The translations under genes were made by a program, and so were the position numbers. A model generated the notes under the pieces. The model had not been told where the DNA came from and searched no databases. It worked only from the letters and a program-made list of their open reading frames with translations. Shown in pieces: positions 21,596-32,405 of a stretch of 64,000 nucleotides of DNA. Position 1 is the stretch's first letter; the number at the start of each line of letters is the position of its first letter. This stretch comes from Paraphaeosphaeria minitans (taxonomy: Eukaryota; Ascomycota; Dothideomycetes; Pleosporales; Didymosphaeriaceae), in assembly GCA_015832175.1 (NCBI GenBank), contig WJXW01000006.1, forward strand, positions 992,001-1,056,000, given 5' to 3'.

Positions 21596-24500
21596 TCATA
21601 ACGGCCAATATTCTGTCCTCCTACAAACGCTATCCTCACCACAGTTACAAATCTCGTAATGACAATCGTACCCCAACTTCCCCACCTGACCGCACCCACG
21701 TCCAGTCTTTCCTGCGCCTCCAGAGCACCGAACAGGCTGTAGAAAGGCTCGGATTGGCAGGAGCTTAGTAATCGTAACATTGCATCCGATGGATCTTTCC
21801 ATGCGCTTAACGAGATCCAGAACGCCGTCGTTTAGTAATTCGGTCACATTGCTCTCGAAGCTCTTTTTGCACCGCTTTTATACGTTAGAAACACAGAAGG
21901 TTTAACAAGGGGAGCCAACTTACACATTGCCACCTTAACTGCACAGTCCGAACTTCTCGGCAAGCATCAATTGGCTCTAGAGGGCTTACCAATATATCAG
22001 ACTTCTCCTGCATTCGACTGGAAGATTTTACCACTTGCAGCGTGTCGCGGAGGCTTTCGATCTTGTGCTGGTCATCTGTATTCGAAGCCTTGATGGTATC
22101 GCCTTCTGGGTCTTCAATCTTAGGCACTGTTGCAATTTTCAGATCGGGTCTAGGTGTGTATGGATCGTTAAAGGTTTCTGGATCTGCCCTAATTGGTCTG
22201 GTAGTCAGATCGCGATATAATGCCGGATCGGGAGAGATAAATCTCTTTAGACGTTCCTGGAACCTCCGAAGTGCTTCGCTACTTTCGAGGAATGTGATGA
22301 ACGCGCGCAAATCAGCAAATAAAGTCTCACCAAACACTTCCTTCGATTCTTCCTGCTCCTCCTGGTCAGAACTCTCTTCATTCGCAACGCGAACGCGCGG
22401 GAATGCTCCATATCGTGAGACGATGATATCGGCCAGAATTTTGGCTTGGTGCGATACAAGGCGTGCGCCTAGGTACTCCAACTGATCCTTTGCTTCGTTC
22501 TTGAGATCTTCCGCACACTGCTTGAACAGACGCCTTAGATTCCGTTCCAGCTTTGCAGGTCCTATAGCCGGATCTCTTAGAGCAAGAACGTACAAAGATT
22601 CTTGCGACTCATCTTTGTGGAACATTTGAACCACCTTTCTGGTGACTGTGGTAATTTCATCTGCACCGTACTCACTGTTTCTTGAGAAATCTGTCCCCGT
22701 AGATGCCACAGATAAGACAGAGTAAACAGAAGTGGCATAGAGAGACATTGCTGAGGCATTGTCGTCCTCAAAATGAGGAAGCGTCGTCATGATCGGAGGA
22801 GACAGTGGGCCAGCTGGAGACGACTGTACTTCTGGCTCTTCAGTGCTGACAGAATCGGGAACAAGATGGTCTTCTGGGGTTGCATCGACAGCTTGTTTAG
22901 TGACCTGGGTTGCTTCTTCGAGCTCAACCATCTCTTCTGTCCACGAGTGCCTGTCTTCAAGATGGAGTCCAAGGGTGTTCAGATATGTCGCCGGAAAGGG
23001 CCCAACACCGGGGAATTCAGAGGTCTTTGAAATAGAGTCTGTGGTGCGTGGGTCAGGGTGAGAATCCGCATTCTTTCTTAGCGCTCCTTCTACATGATTG
23101 GCATGGAGAATGGGGCTGGGCCGCATGCCAATGGGAGCTGAAGGTTGCGATTTCATGCCTGGGGGATTAACCTGTGCGTAAGGATTAGGCTGGAGTAATT
23201 GCAAAGTCCCACCCGCAGGTGCGCGTGGCTGGTCGTCGACATCTCCGGTCAACTCTGCCACGCGACTATTTTTATGCTTGGTATGGGTTACACCTCTATT
23301 TTCGCCGCTGCTTCCTCCTTCGTCTAGGGTGGAGATCGGGCCATGTTCAATATATTGCTCAGCTAGATCCACACCGTCTCCGCTTCCACTCTGCGCCCTT
23401 TCCTTTTGTGCGATTCCATCCTTAGCAAATATGCTTGTTGCGTTTTTTTGGGTGGTATTGCTCTGGAACAAGGGGTCGTACATTTCCTCGTCCCACATTA
23501 CCAAGTCCTCCCAGCTTTCGTCCGATGAGAGCTTCTGGGTGGGGATGAACATCTTCCGCGCGGTACTGCTCCCGCCATTCAAAGATGACCCATTGTATAT
23601 ATCTTTTGATGTAGGGGTCGAAGTGAGAGGATCCACGAGCAATGACGGCGCAGACTCATGCTTTTCACCAGACGCAGGTCTGAGAACGTCTATTCTTGGT
23701 GTTGGCTTTGTCTTGAGGCCCAAACTTCGAGACTTAGTGGTTCTGGGTGCTACTGATGGTCGTCGCAACTCCAGCTGTTTTCTGTGGTGTTCTATCATAA
23801 CTTCCTCGAGGTACATCTTTCCATTCAATGGGTCGCGCGTGAGCTGCTTCCCCACATGTTCTGGATTATTCTTGTCGTACATGACCTTGCACATAGTCCC
23901 ATACGATGAGCGCTCCCGTTGCTCTGCTGCCGTACGCGCCAAGCTCATCATCAATTCTTCTTCATGTAGCGATCTTGACCTTTCGTCGACTTCTACACAA
24001 GTTGGGCTTTTTCGATGTGGGCTCCCACCCAAAGGCTGTTTGTCGGAGGGTGGCTGGCCTCTACCGACCACAATGCTTTGTCGACCTCGGTTACTGTACC
24101 CTGCAGGCTTGGTTTCTTCAACAAAATACAATTCAAAAGCTGGAGGCTGGGATCCAGATCGCTGTTGCATAGCTTCTTCTTGCTCTTTTCGATCCGCTGC
24201 TGCCCGTTCTGAGCCCAGCAGCAGTTCTTCTTGATGTAAAAACTTTGCCTGCTCGTCCATATCCCCTTGGGTCGTGCTTTCTTGACGTGTTCTGCGACCC
24301 GGAGTGTTCAGTGGCCTTTTTTCTGCTTTCATCTCGCTCTGGACTACATGTTCTTCGGCTTTCTGTCTGTCATATTGGTTTACTGGCTGTCGACCCCTTT
24401 TTCCATACCGTGAAGTAGTTGATGGCTGTTTTCTCCGCATCTCACGATACATGGTCCGGTCCGATGCTTTGAGATCCTCCATTAATTTGCGTTCTTGTTC

Positions 24501-26015
24501 CGCTTCAAGTTGAGCTTGCTCGTGCCAAGTCGTAGCCATACCTGCTGTAGACCCCATAAGAGGAGCACCCGAGCTTGATGGAACGAGGGAAGGTAGAAGA
24601 GATGGCCGCCGTTCCTGTACCAGACCACGCCTGACGGTATACGCCCGTGGATCTCCAATGAGAGGTATATCACGAGCTGTCTCTTGGAAGCCATCGCGGA
24701 CCGATTTGGACGTGCCCGAGCTTGATTGTTCAACGTCTTCACCCCCCACTTACAACATCGGGTGAAATATCATGGCTTTACTTCGTTGATAGTTCTGTAG
24801 GTAACAACGTGACCGGAGAGGCAATCGAGGACCTCTTTGACTTCGACGTATGTTTTAGTGGGTACTTTTTACTGTCTCGTTTGGATGCTATTTCGACGAG
24901 GTTTTCCGCCTTCCTGCTTAGCTCATTTGCCAGCTGTGATGCTAGTCTTGACATATCTGATCGGCGCTCTTCTCCCTCGTATTGTCGGGTGCCACGTCTC
25001 CCATGGTCTCTCTCGTCATCTGTAGCGATGTCCGGATAATCCTTCACAGCATCTGACAGTGGGGCTCGCTTGTTCACTACATTGGCGATAGCATTCTTCT
25101 GCTGTCTCTCCCAGAGGAGGTTTGAGCGCAATTCCGCTGTTAGCTCTATTTGGAGCATGTTACGACGTGTAGTGCGTGGAGAGAGTGCTGGAGGGGATAC
25201 GTTGGAGGTAGTCATGATGATGGGCTTGCTGCGCTTTGAGATCTGCTGCCGCATCATGAGGCCTGTTTCCTGGGGTGAGTATCCAGTAGGTGGGTCACTA
25301 GGAGTAGATTCCCTGAATTTCAATCCTCCTCTTACAAATTGGTCTTCGCTAATGGATTTTCCGAGTTCTTGCCGCTTCCAGAATTCGAAGCGTGCCGTTT
25401 CAGTTCATTAGGATCTTCATCAGTCGGACGATGGTCGCTCCTGGATGCTGGTGGTTTTTGTGGTACATCCCTACGGCTCTGGTCAAGATCTGAACCCTTC
25501 GTATCAACGGCGATCTCAGATCTTTTGGACGACTTCGTGCGTGGGTACTTTGACTCCCTGTCCTTCTTGGAGCTGATTTGGATGATTGTTTCGGGCTCTA
25601 CAGCACTACCAGGTCTTAATATTGGACGTCTCCTACTCGGTGATGGTCTCCGATCTTCCATCATGGAGCTTCGTGATATGATGCCCGTATGTGAATCATC
25701 CAGAGCAGGCGAATCATTTCGTGTTGGCCGAGAGGCTTTGTACATGACTGATGAGTTCCTTCGCGAAAATGAAGAGATGTAGGTTTCGTGTTGCAGGCAG
25801 AAACCGACACGGCTGAGTTTGAGGGGATCATCACTCAGCCTCGCAGCATGCATGCCTTGGGCTCGTTCGCGTAACTCACCAATGTAAGGCAAGGTCTGAT
25901 GCAAGGATATTGTAATAGACACTCCGCATTGTTGGTATGCAGTTTGAGCATTGTAAAGCAGGAAATGCCTTAAGACGACTTCGATTTCGTGAATTAGTTC
26001 ATGGCCGGCAGTGGC
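21596..26015 (-). CDS. Large uncharacterised fungal protein, frames do not join cleanly (possible pseudogene)
   Basis: Four open blocks read in order on the minus strand. Block 1 (~26015-25405) includes RHFLLYNAQTAYQQCG and a Ser/Arg-rich part. Block 2 (25404-24778) carries a motif like the fungal DUF3295 family: IIMTTSN, PPALSPRTTRRNML, NLLWERQQKNA. Block 3 (~24720-21924) has a Glu/Lys/Arg-rich region with repeated LHEEEL segments, then a helical domain (VYSVLSVASTGTDFSRNSEY, PAIGPAKLERNLRRLFKQ). Block 4 (21874-21596) follows a good 49-nt intron (GTAAGT) and begins with a Cys-containing C-terminal element (QCRCKKSF) seen in large fungal proteins. Block 1 to 2 overlaps at 25404-25332 with no convincing intron; one added A near 25404 would join them. 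Block 2 to 3 may use a 61-nt intron (24781-24721) or a G6 run at ~24744-24749. The start codon is not established. No function is known to me; two adjacent genes are also possible. Confidence 0.5.
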
Positions 26016-26306
26016 CGTGCGAATCTATGGTACTCTTTTGATCCCATAATCTCATGTTGCTAAGTTGCAAGGTTGGCCAAAGCCGGTCCCACTATCTTCC
26101 TGTTCGCGCGTCATTGTGCACAACATCCAAGCCATCGTGTGCTTTCGATAACCGTGAGGAATCCAAATGGAGATGGTTCCTTGACGGGGCTCGGATGGCT
26201 TTTGCGCAGATGCAAGGCGGTACAGCTTCACGGCTGAATGGCAGCGTCTCAATGACAACCATGACGCCTCAACAGTCGGCCTTGTGTCTGCCAAGGCTTA
26301 CGATCT

Positions 26307-26733
26307 TCATGCAAAAGCGGGCGCGACAAAGCTCGAGATAGCTTTCATGACGTTGCCATCGTTGGCGCGCAGAAGTTCGGTCGCTTTGGGCTTGGGTAGT
26401 TCAAGCTCAGTAACCTGAAAGCGTGTCAGTACTCTTGTTCATAACTCTTCTCACATTCAAGAAGACGCTGTGACCTACCAGCAAGTTCACATCGCTCGCC
26501 TCGATCTTGACCGCTTTCTTCTGCGCATCGCCCTTGCCATCCTTCACGCTCAATTTCTTCATCGCTTTCTCCACAGCCTTGGGATCTACCTCCTTCTTCC
26601 CCGCTTCATCGTCACCTTGTGCATCCAAAGCGGAAAGCGCAGCGGCAGCTTTGCGATCTTCGGCGCTGCCAGTCGAGGGAGGAGGCGCTTCCGAGGCGCC
26701 TTCTTGAATGTTGGAGGGTTGCGGTTCGGCCAT
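26307..26733 (-). CDS. HYPK-like UBA protein (NatA regulatory partner)
   Basis: Two exons: 26733-26479, a 64-nt intron (26478-26415, GTAGGT...TTTCAG), then 26414-26307, coding 120 residues. The N-terminal half is acidic and Ala/Pro-rich. A basic/helical segment (DPKAVEKAMKKLSV) precedes the C-terminal UBA: DVNLLVTELELPKPKATELL, RANDGNV, MKAISSFV. This arrangement and length fit HYPK, which binds the ribosome-associated N-terminal acetyltransferase NatA (Naa15/Naa10) and resembles the UBA of nascent-polypeptide-associated complex alpha. It is much shorter than NAC-alpha and has no NAC domain. The frame is open upstream to 26838, but the ATG at 26733 gives the usual MAEP-type start. It is divergent from the DAHP synthase gene. 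Confidence 0.87.
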
Positions 26734-27228
26734 CCTGCGCGTGACTGATTGGAGGAAGGCAATTATTGAAGGCGTGTGGTTCGAGACTCGAGTGACGGAG
26801 CAGAGCAGTGGGGAGCTCTGGAATGCCAAGAGATCCACCAGCGGGGCATGTACAGCGGCTCGGTTAGGCTAGACTGGCCAGGATGTGTGTGGCCTTTTAA
26901 TCCACAGCTAGAATCTGACAACCGTCATTTGTATTTCCTATTAAACATTGACACGTGCGGATTCCCAAATTGGAAGAGAAGTTGCAATTTACGAGGTATG
27001 TACGTACAGTACTTTGCGTTTTTACGTACGCCCCTGCAGCACTGAGAGCCCTTGAGTCATGACTTCTATTCAGGGCTACAAAAGTTGTATATATGCGGAT
27101 TCCAGAAGTGTGAAGAACCTTAGGACTTCATTTGAATGCTGCTAACGTATATCCTGCGGATCAAGTTAGAAAAACAATTTCTCTGCGACTAGACATCACA
27201 AGCTCTCATCCTAACTTAGTTGCTGAAC
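26734..27228. promoter_or_regulatory. Divergent promoter region, HYPK / DAHP synthase
   Basis: About 495 bp lie between two divergent start codons, so both promoters must be here. The AT-rich part near 27060-27200 includes a TATATATG sequence. No gene is seen. Confidence 0.4.
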
Positions 27229-28709
27229 ATGGGCTCATCAACGGAATGGTCGCCAGACTGTGAGTCACCTCTGGAACAACACATAAATTTACTAACCTGT
27301 CCAGCCTGGCAATCAAAGCCCATCAAGCAAGTGGTCACTTACGAAGATGAAGAAGCCGCTTCAGCAGCGCTGTCGAAACTTTCAAGCTTACCACCCATTG
27401 TCACGCCACATGAAATCATAAAGCTGAAGTCTAGTCTTCGCGATGCTGCCCTTGGAAAAGCTTTCCTGCTCCAAGGAGGCGACTGTGCAGAGCTCTTCTC
27501 TTACTGTGCTGATGACCCAATCAACGCCAAAATCAAGCTCTTGCTACAGATGAGCTTGGTCCTCATTTGGGGTTCGAACAAGCCCGTTATTCGCATTGGT
27601 CGCATGGCGGGCCAATACGCCAAGCCGCGCTCAAGTCCCACTGAGATGGTCGACGGCAAAGAGATTCCAAGCTTCCGTGGTGACATACTGAATGGCTTTG
27701 ATCCTGCGCAGCGACATGTGGACCCTGAGAGACTGGTCACTGCGTACTTCCATTCCGCTACGACTCTGAACTACATCCGAGGTCAACTGACGAGTGGCAT
27801 CGCTGACTTGCACAATCCTCTCGATTGGGACTTGGGCCATGTCCAGGATGAAGAATTACAAAAGAAGTACTCGCAGATCGTATCGAACATTTCTGAGTCG
27901 CTCCGTTTCATGAGGACGATTGGCGCAGACACTTCGGGCCAGCTCCAGACGGTCGATCTCTACACCAGCCACGAGGGTCTTGTGCTCGAATACGAGCAAA
28001 GCTTGACACGTAAACTCAAGCATCCCGTGGGTTACCAGTCTTCCCTCTCAAATGACGACAAGGGCTGGTACAACACGTCCGCTCACTTCATCTGGATTGG
28101 CGACCGCACACGACAAATCGATGGAGGCCATGTGGAGTACTTCCGTGGCATTGAGAATCCCATCGGTATCAAGGTCGGACCATCGATGAAGAATGAGGAG
28201 TTGGTGGAACTACTTGACATTGTGAACCCGAACAAGGACGTCGGAAAAGTCACATTGATCACGCGTTACGGAAAAGACAAGGTCGAATCTATGCTGGGGC
28301 CGCACATCGAAGCTGTGAAAAAGAGTGGCCATGTTGTCGTTTGGCAGTGCGATCCAATGCACGGGTAAGTCAATCTGTGGAGTAGTTGAAGGAACCAGAT
28401 ACTGACAAAGCTCATAGCAACACGCACAGCACTCCAGAGGGCATCAAAACCCGATCATTCAACAGCATTTTCTCCGAGTTGTCTTCCGCCCTCAAGGTTC
28501 ACAAAGAACATGGCTCTTTCCTCGGTGGAATGCATCTTGAGTTGACGGGTGACGCAGTGACAGAGTGCACCGGTGGAAGTGAAGGTATAGAGGAGGAGGA
28601 TCTCAGTTTGAATTACACGACGTACTGCGATCCCAGACTCAACGAGAAACAAGCCCTGGAATTAGCGTTCCTGGTTGCGCGTCACTACCGCGAGGACAAC
28701 GCTCTATAA
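27229..28709 (+). CDS. 3-deoxy-D-arabino-heptulosonate 7-phosphate synthase, class II
   Basis: Three exons: 27229-27259, 27305-28364 and 28418-28709 (introns of 45 and 53 nt with TACTAAC and CTGAC-like branch sites), coding 460 residues. It condenses phosphoenolpyruvate and erythrose 4-phosphate, the first step of the shikimate pathway. The class II (plant/AroA-II) signature is clear: FLLQGGDCAE with the metal-ligand Cys, RIGRMAGQYAKPRS, WIGDRTRQIDGGHVEYF, GIENPIGIKVGPS, DPMHGNT with a ligand His, LELTGDAVTEC with a ligand Glu, and TYCDPRLN with a ligand Asp. Length is normal for the family. Fungi usually rely on class I enzymes (Aro3/Aro4); class II copies are an additional isozyme in many filamentous ascomycetes. 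Confidence 0.94.
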
Positions 28710-28971
28710 GCTGGAAGCATAGCATGGGAGCTGCACGTGTACGATGTGTTCGATACCAATAAAGGTGATTACACCGAGTTCGAAGATGTATCGTCAGAGA
28801 ACAGCCACTTTTACTATCGAAAGGCGGGTGTTCAATTGGCTGAAGTCCCGTCACGTGGTGTGAGGTAACTTCCCTATCGCTGTGGCCCAAGCTCCCAGAA
28901 TTCTAGCTCTGACGTTTAATCGACTTGCATCTCAACAACAACACATTCAGCCTATCACACATATAAGCGAT

Positions 28972-29627
28972 ATGGGGTCTTCAGCGTCCAAAGGTGCGCG
29001 CGCGGCAGGTGCAAACCTTCGTAAATATCCCTCTCGTCCAGCACCTGGGGCAACTCGTGCTCCTGCGCCCGCCCCTCCGCCGCATTCCGGAAATGCTGAA
29101 CCAACGGTGCACCCGCCATCGCAGGCGAACGGATCAAGAACACCGGGTAAGCCTACAAACATTCAATGCCTGTTCGAAGCTAACATTTCCAAGCGATTGA
29201 TCTCGACGCCCGCGATCCCGGGTTGGCCTCCCGCCTGAGTACGATCGGCGCTGTGCAACCAAACCCTCACTTCTCACCTTCGTCTACCTCGTCATTCGAC
29301 CCTCAACGCAATACCTCCACCACACAACCGTCAGACTCGTATGGAATGATGGACGAGCTGCCTCGATCGGCGTTTCCTGACCCCGGCACCAACCCGGCAT
29401 TGCTAATCCTCGACGCTCGCCAAAGAATACAGCAGGAGGCAGAACAAGAACTAGAGAACGTAGGCAGGAAAAGCTTCAAAGGAAGGAAGTACTTAGACGC
29501 GAGCACCATAGCGCTAGCTTTAATGCGACGGCAGCGCGGCGAACCAGATGCGCGGATAGAGGAAGCGCTCAGCATCAAGAAGGGGCGATTGAGTGCACTT
29601 AAAGAGGGGATGGTGACATCGGTCTGA
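28972..29627 (+). CDS. Small conserved-looking protein with N-myristoylation-type start
   Basis: Two exons, 28972-29146 and 29194-29627 (47-nt intron, GTAAGC...TTCCAAG), coding 202 residues. It begins MGSSASK, a good N-myristoylation context, followed by a basic, Pro/Ala-rich segment. After the junction comes AIDLDARDPGLASRLSTIGA, a Ser/Thr/Pro-rich linker, and a C-terminal helical segment with RKYLDASTIALALMRRQRG and EALSIKKGRLSAL. The last segment could be a helix-turn-helix-like fold. I do not recognise a named family; the sequence looks like a protein conserved across Pezizomycotina, but that is impression, not a search result. It converges with the gene ending at 29889. Confidence 0.75.
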
Positions 29628-29666
29628 ACAAGACTTGGGAATATATACAGTGCAAATATCGAAAGA

Positions 29667-29687
29667 ATACGATACGATACGATACAT
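29667..29687. repeat. (GATAC)n short tandem repeat
   Basis: Four GATAC units lie in the 3' flank of the myristoylation-type gene, between two convergent genes. No gene lies in 29628-29888. Confidence 0.75.
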
Positions 29688-29888
29688 CCGAAATTCCAAC
29701 CGCTGGTTCGGTGACGCTAGCGGTGACCATCTTCGGGTCAGTTACGAAATCAAACCCAACAACTCCGAAACGCCGTCGGAAGAATACCTAACCCAGCCAT
29801 GTTCATTGGCAATGCTCCTGGCCCATGCAAATCCCAGCCATACCATAACGCCCGTGTCTCATAAAAGTTCCGGCATTCGGCCCCGTCC

Positions 29889-30486
29889 CTAGGAGTAGAA
29901 CTCGTGGTGCTCGTAGATGAAGTTATTGATCGCTGTCAGCGCAGAGACGAGGTCTTCCTGGTTGACTTCAAGGCCATCGCCCGTCTCGCGGTCATCGCCG
30001 ATCTTGATGAGCCCGTCCATTCTCGACTTGCCAGCGCGAGAACCGCGGAGCACTCGCCATCGGTTCCGGCTCTGTTTGAAGTCTGGACACGCTGGGGACC
30101 ACATCTCTTTCTCACGCAGCTTGCAGAGCTCTTCGAGCACGTTCAGGAAGATGCTATATCGATAGGTCAGATGGGACCGGGATGATAGATGACGGGGCTG
30201 GGCGGGGCGGGGCTTACAGCTGCGTGAGGTCGACATCGTGGTCCCAGTTGTACGACGCCATCCGGAAACTGCTCCCTTGCGCTGCGATGTCGAGGAAGAC
30301 AAACATGCACTCCTCCACGCTGATCTCCTTGGGGATGGAATCTTTCCGGTCGGCGTGCTCCACGAGCCAGTCCGCTAAGTCGACAAAGGTGAGCTGATCC
30401 ATCTTGCAGAACTCTTGAAAGCGATCGGGAATGCCATTGAGCAGACCGCGTGCCTTTTCGGCGCCTGAGTTGCCGGTTACCGCCAT
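29889..30486 (-). CDS. Uncharacterised 177-residue protein
   Basis: Two exons, 30486-30218 and 30153-29889, with a 64-nt intron (GTAAGC...GATATAG) whose removal keeps the frame exactly. The protein is a soluble, helix-rich polypeptide without signal peptide or membrane segment: a Leu/Glu/Asp-rich N-terminal part (FVDLADWLVEHADRK), a central FLNVLEELCKLREKEMWSP, a basic KQSRNRWRVLRG stretch and a C-terminal NNFIYEHHEFYS. The clean splice, start context and biased composition support a real gene. I cannot assign it to a family or function. Confidence 0.72.
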
Positions 30487-31159
30487 CTCAGTGTGTGTTG
30501 TAGTTTTTGTCTCAGGTTGGCACAGGTAGCAGGTCGGTAGGCGACGAGATGTATATACCCGAATTCAATTGCTGTTTTCCGACCAACGAGTGTTTTCTTG
30601 CGCGGTCCGGGCCGATGAAGTCAGTAACCAGTACTGTGCGGTGGAGGAAGAAGCCTGGGGTCGCGCAACCTGCTAGATAGCACAAAGTGATGTGAGGCGT
30701 GCGAGAGCCAGAACCAAGCGGCGCGGTGGGGCCGGCGTCTTGACTTTGTGTCGAGCATGTGAAAGCGCACCGGGCACTATGACGTGCAGTTTCAGCCAAT
30801 GAAGCCTTGCACCGGCCGCCAAGCAAACTGACCAAGTGCGCTCCGAAGCATCTCCAGCCTGGGATGTGCACGTCGGAGTCAGACGAGCCCCAGCTGAAAT
30901 TCTCCGTCGTTCGGCCCGCGCTGACAGCCACATCCATATCTACCTACGCCTTTCGAACGGACATCAAGGCCTGATCAAGTCCGTCAGCTGGTGAGGAGGA
31001 TCAGTAAGCGATGGTGGAGTTCCGCCTAACTGCAGGCTGAGGCAGGCAGTTCACGCGACGATGACGATGACGACGACGACGCCGACGACGACGCGCCTTG
31101 GACTCCATCTCACGTACTACTACTACACGGTGTGCTGACATAGTCCACGGGTCTCGTAG
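30487..31159. other. Intergenic region with GAC-repeat tract
   Basis: About 670 bp before the zinc-cluster regulator. It includes a GAC/GAT trinucleotide run at 31058-31092, possibly inside an unrecognised 5' exon, since ATGACGATGACG begins there. No convincing gene is otherwise seen. Confidence 0.4.
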
Positions 31160-32405
31160 TCTACGTACTCAGCTTGGCTCAGCTTCCTCCGCAGTCCATG
31201 TTTCAACGGCAATGCTCGGATACATATCCTCGACACGCGAAAGAAGTCCTGCAAGCAATGCGTGAAAGCGAAACGGAGATGCGATTTAGGGTATTCTTGT
31301 TGCAAGCGGGGCTTCTCCAAATCGCTCGATTGCGCGTACCCTAATGCGTCGGTGCGCGAAGCGGAGGTCGTTATAAGGCAGCGCACTCCGGATCTCGCTC
31401 CGCTGGGCCACGTCGGTGACAGCAACCTCATCGGTCTCCAGCCCGCTGGCTGCGACTTCGATCCCGCGATATTGCCGGTGTCTACGTTGGACTCAAACCC
31501 CTCGAGTAGTCCTGAAAGTTGGAGTGATGTCGTGCGAGATGGAGAGAAGGAGCAGGATGCCAGAAACAGGCAGGTGCTGTTTTGGGAGAGGGGTCAAGAG
31601 CCTGCAGTTAGTAGACAGGTGTTGCCGAAGATGTGGGCGCCGAGCTGGCTGAACGAAGATCAGCTTCTGTTTATGGTGAGCAGAATGCGGAGTTTTGTGC
31701 CGACGCTGGCGTTCACGGGTGCCCATCCACACTGCACTATACAAGTCACGCCAGCCTACGGCCTTCCAGGATAGCATCAGTCTCTCCGCGCTGTACCTCG
31801 CGAAGACGAAACAAAACGCACCAATTTTGACAAAGTCGATTGACGGGAAGATAAATGCGCTGATAGCCAGATCGAACGGCTGGTCGTTGCAGGAGCATCT
31901 CGCTGCCGTCCAAGCTCTCATTGTATATCAAATAATAAGACTGTTCGACGGCGACCTAGGGCAGGCAGGAACGGCAGCAAGACAGAACCAGCTGCTGGAG
32001 CTTTGGACCGCGCACCTCTGGAAGCGCTCCTTCACCCAACCGATCGCCTTCTCCAAATCGTGGGATGCCTGGGTATTCTACGAGTCGCTCCGCCGAACCG
32101 TCATGATATCTGTATTCATGCGCGGAGGCTGGAACGCGCTCACGCAACACGGCCTGTGTGACCAGGTGCCTGTGCTCGCGCGGTTGCCTCTGTCCAAAGG
32201 CGACGGGTTCTGGAAGGTAGGGGAGGAAGAGTTTGATAGACGGGCTGCCTGGGTGGATGGAAGAGACCAGCTGATTGCGTATGGAGACTTTTCGCAGGAC
32301 TGGAAGCCGGGAGAAGATGTGGGCGAGTTGACCGAGTTTCAGAGGCTGTTGCTGGCCGCTTGTAGGGGGCATACGGACCCGAGGCTGTATCTGGATGGGA
32401 TGTAA
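31160..32405 (+). CDS. Zn2Cys6-type transcription regulator, N terminus unresolved and frame broken
   Basis: The zinc-cluster region is at 31250-31330: SCKQCVKAKRRC is canonical, but the next part reads GYSCCKRGFSKSLDC, so the fifth Cys expected at the CKRC position is Gly and an extra Cys precedes it. No in-frame ATG lies between an upstream stop at 31157 and the cluster, so a 5' exon is missing or lost. The middle contains NEDQLLFMVSRMRSF, typical of these regulators. Near 31721-31725 the frame must change: the first frame ends at 31774, and the rest (TAFQDSISLSALYLAKTK through DPRLYLDGM) continues in the next frame. Removing one C of the CCC at 31722-31724 restores it. The C-terminal half is the usual fungal-specific regulator helical domain. 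It may be a pseudogene or a sequencing error; an intact gene would be a DNA-binding activator. Confidence 0.65.

Noticed and set aside
23278..24234. 318-codon plus-strand frame
   Set aside because: It is antisense to block 3 of the large minus-strand gene; the product is Ser/Cys/Phe-rich and low in charged residues, typical of a shadow frame.
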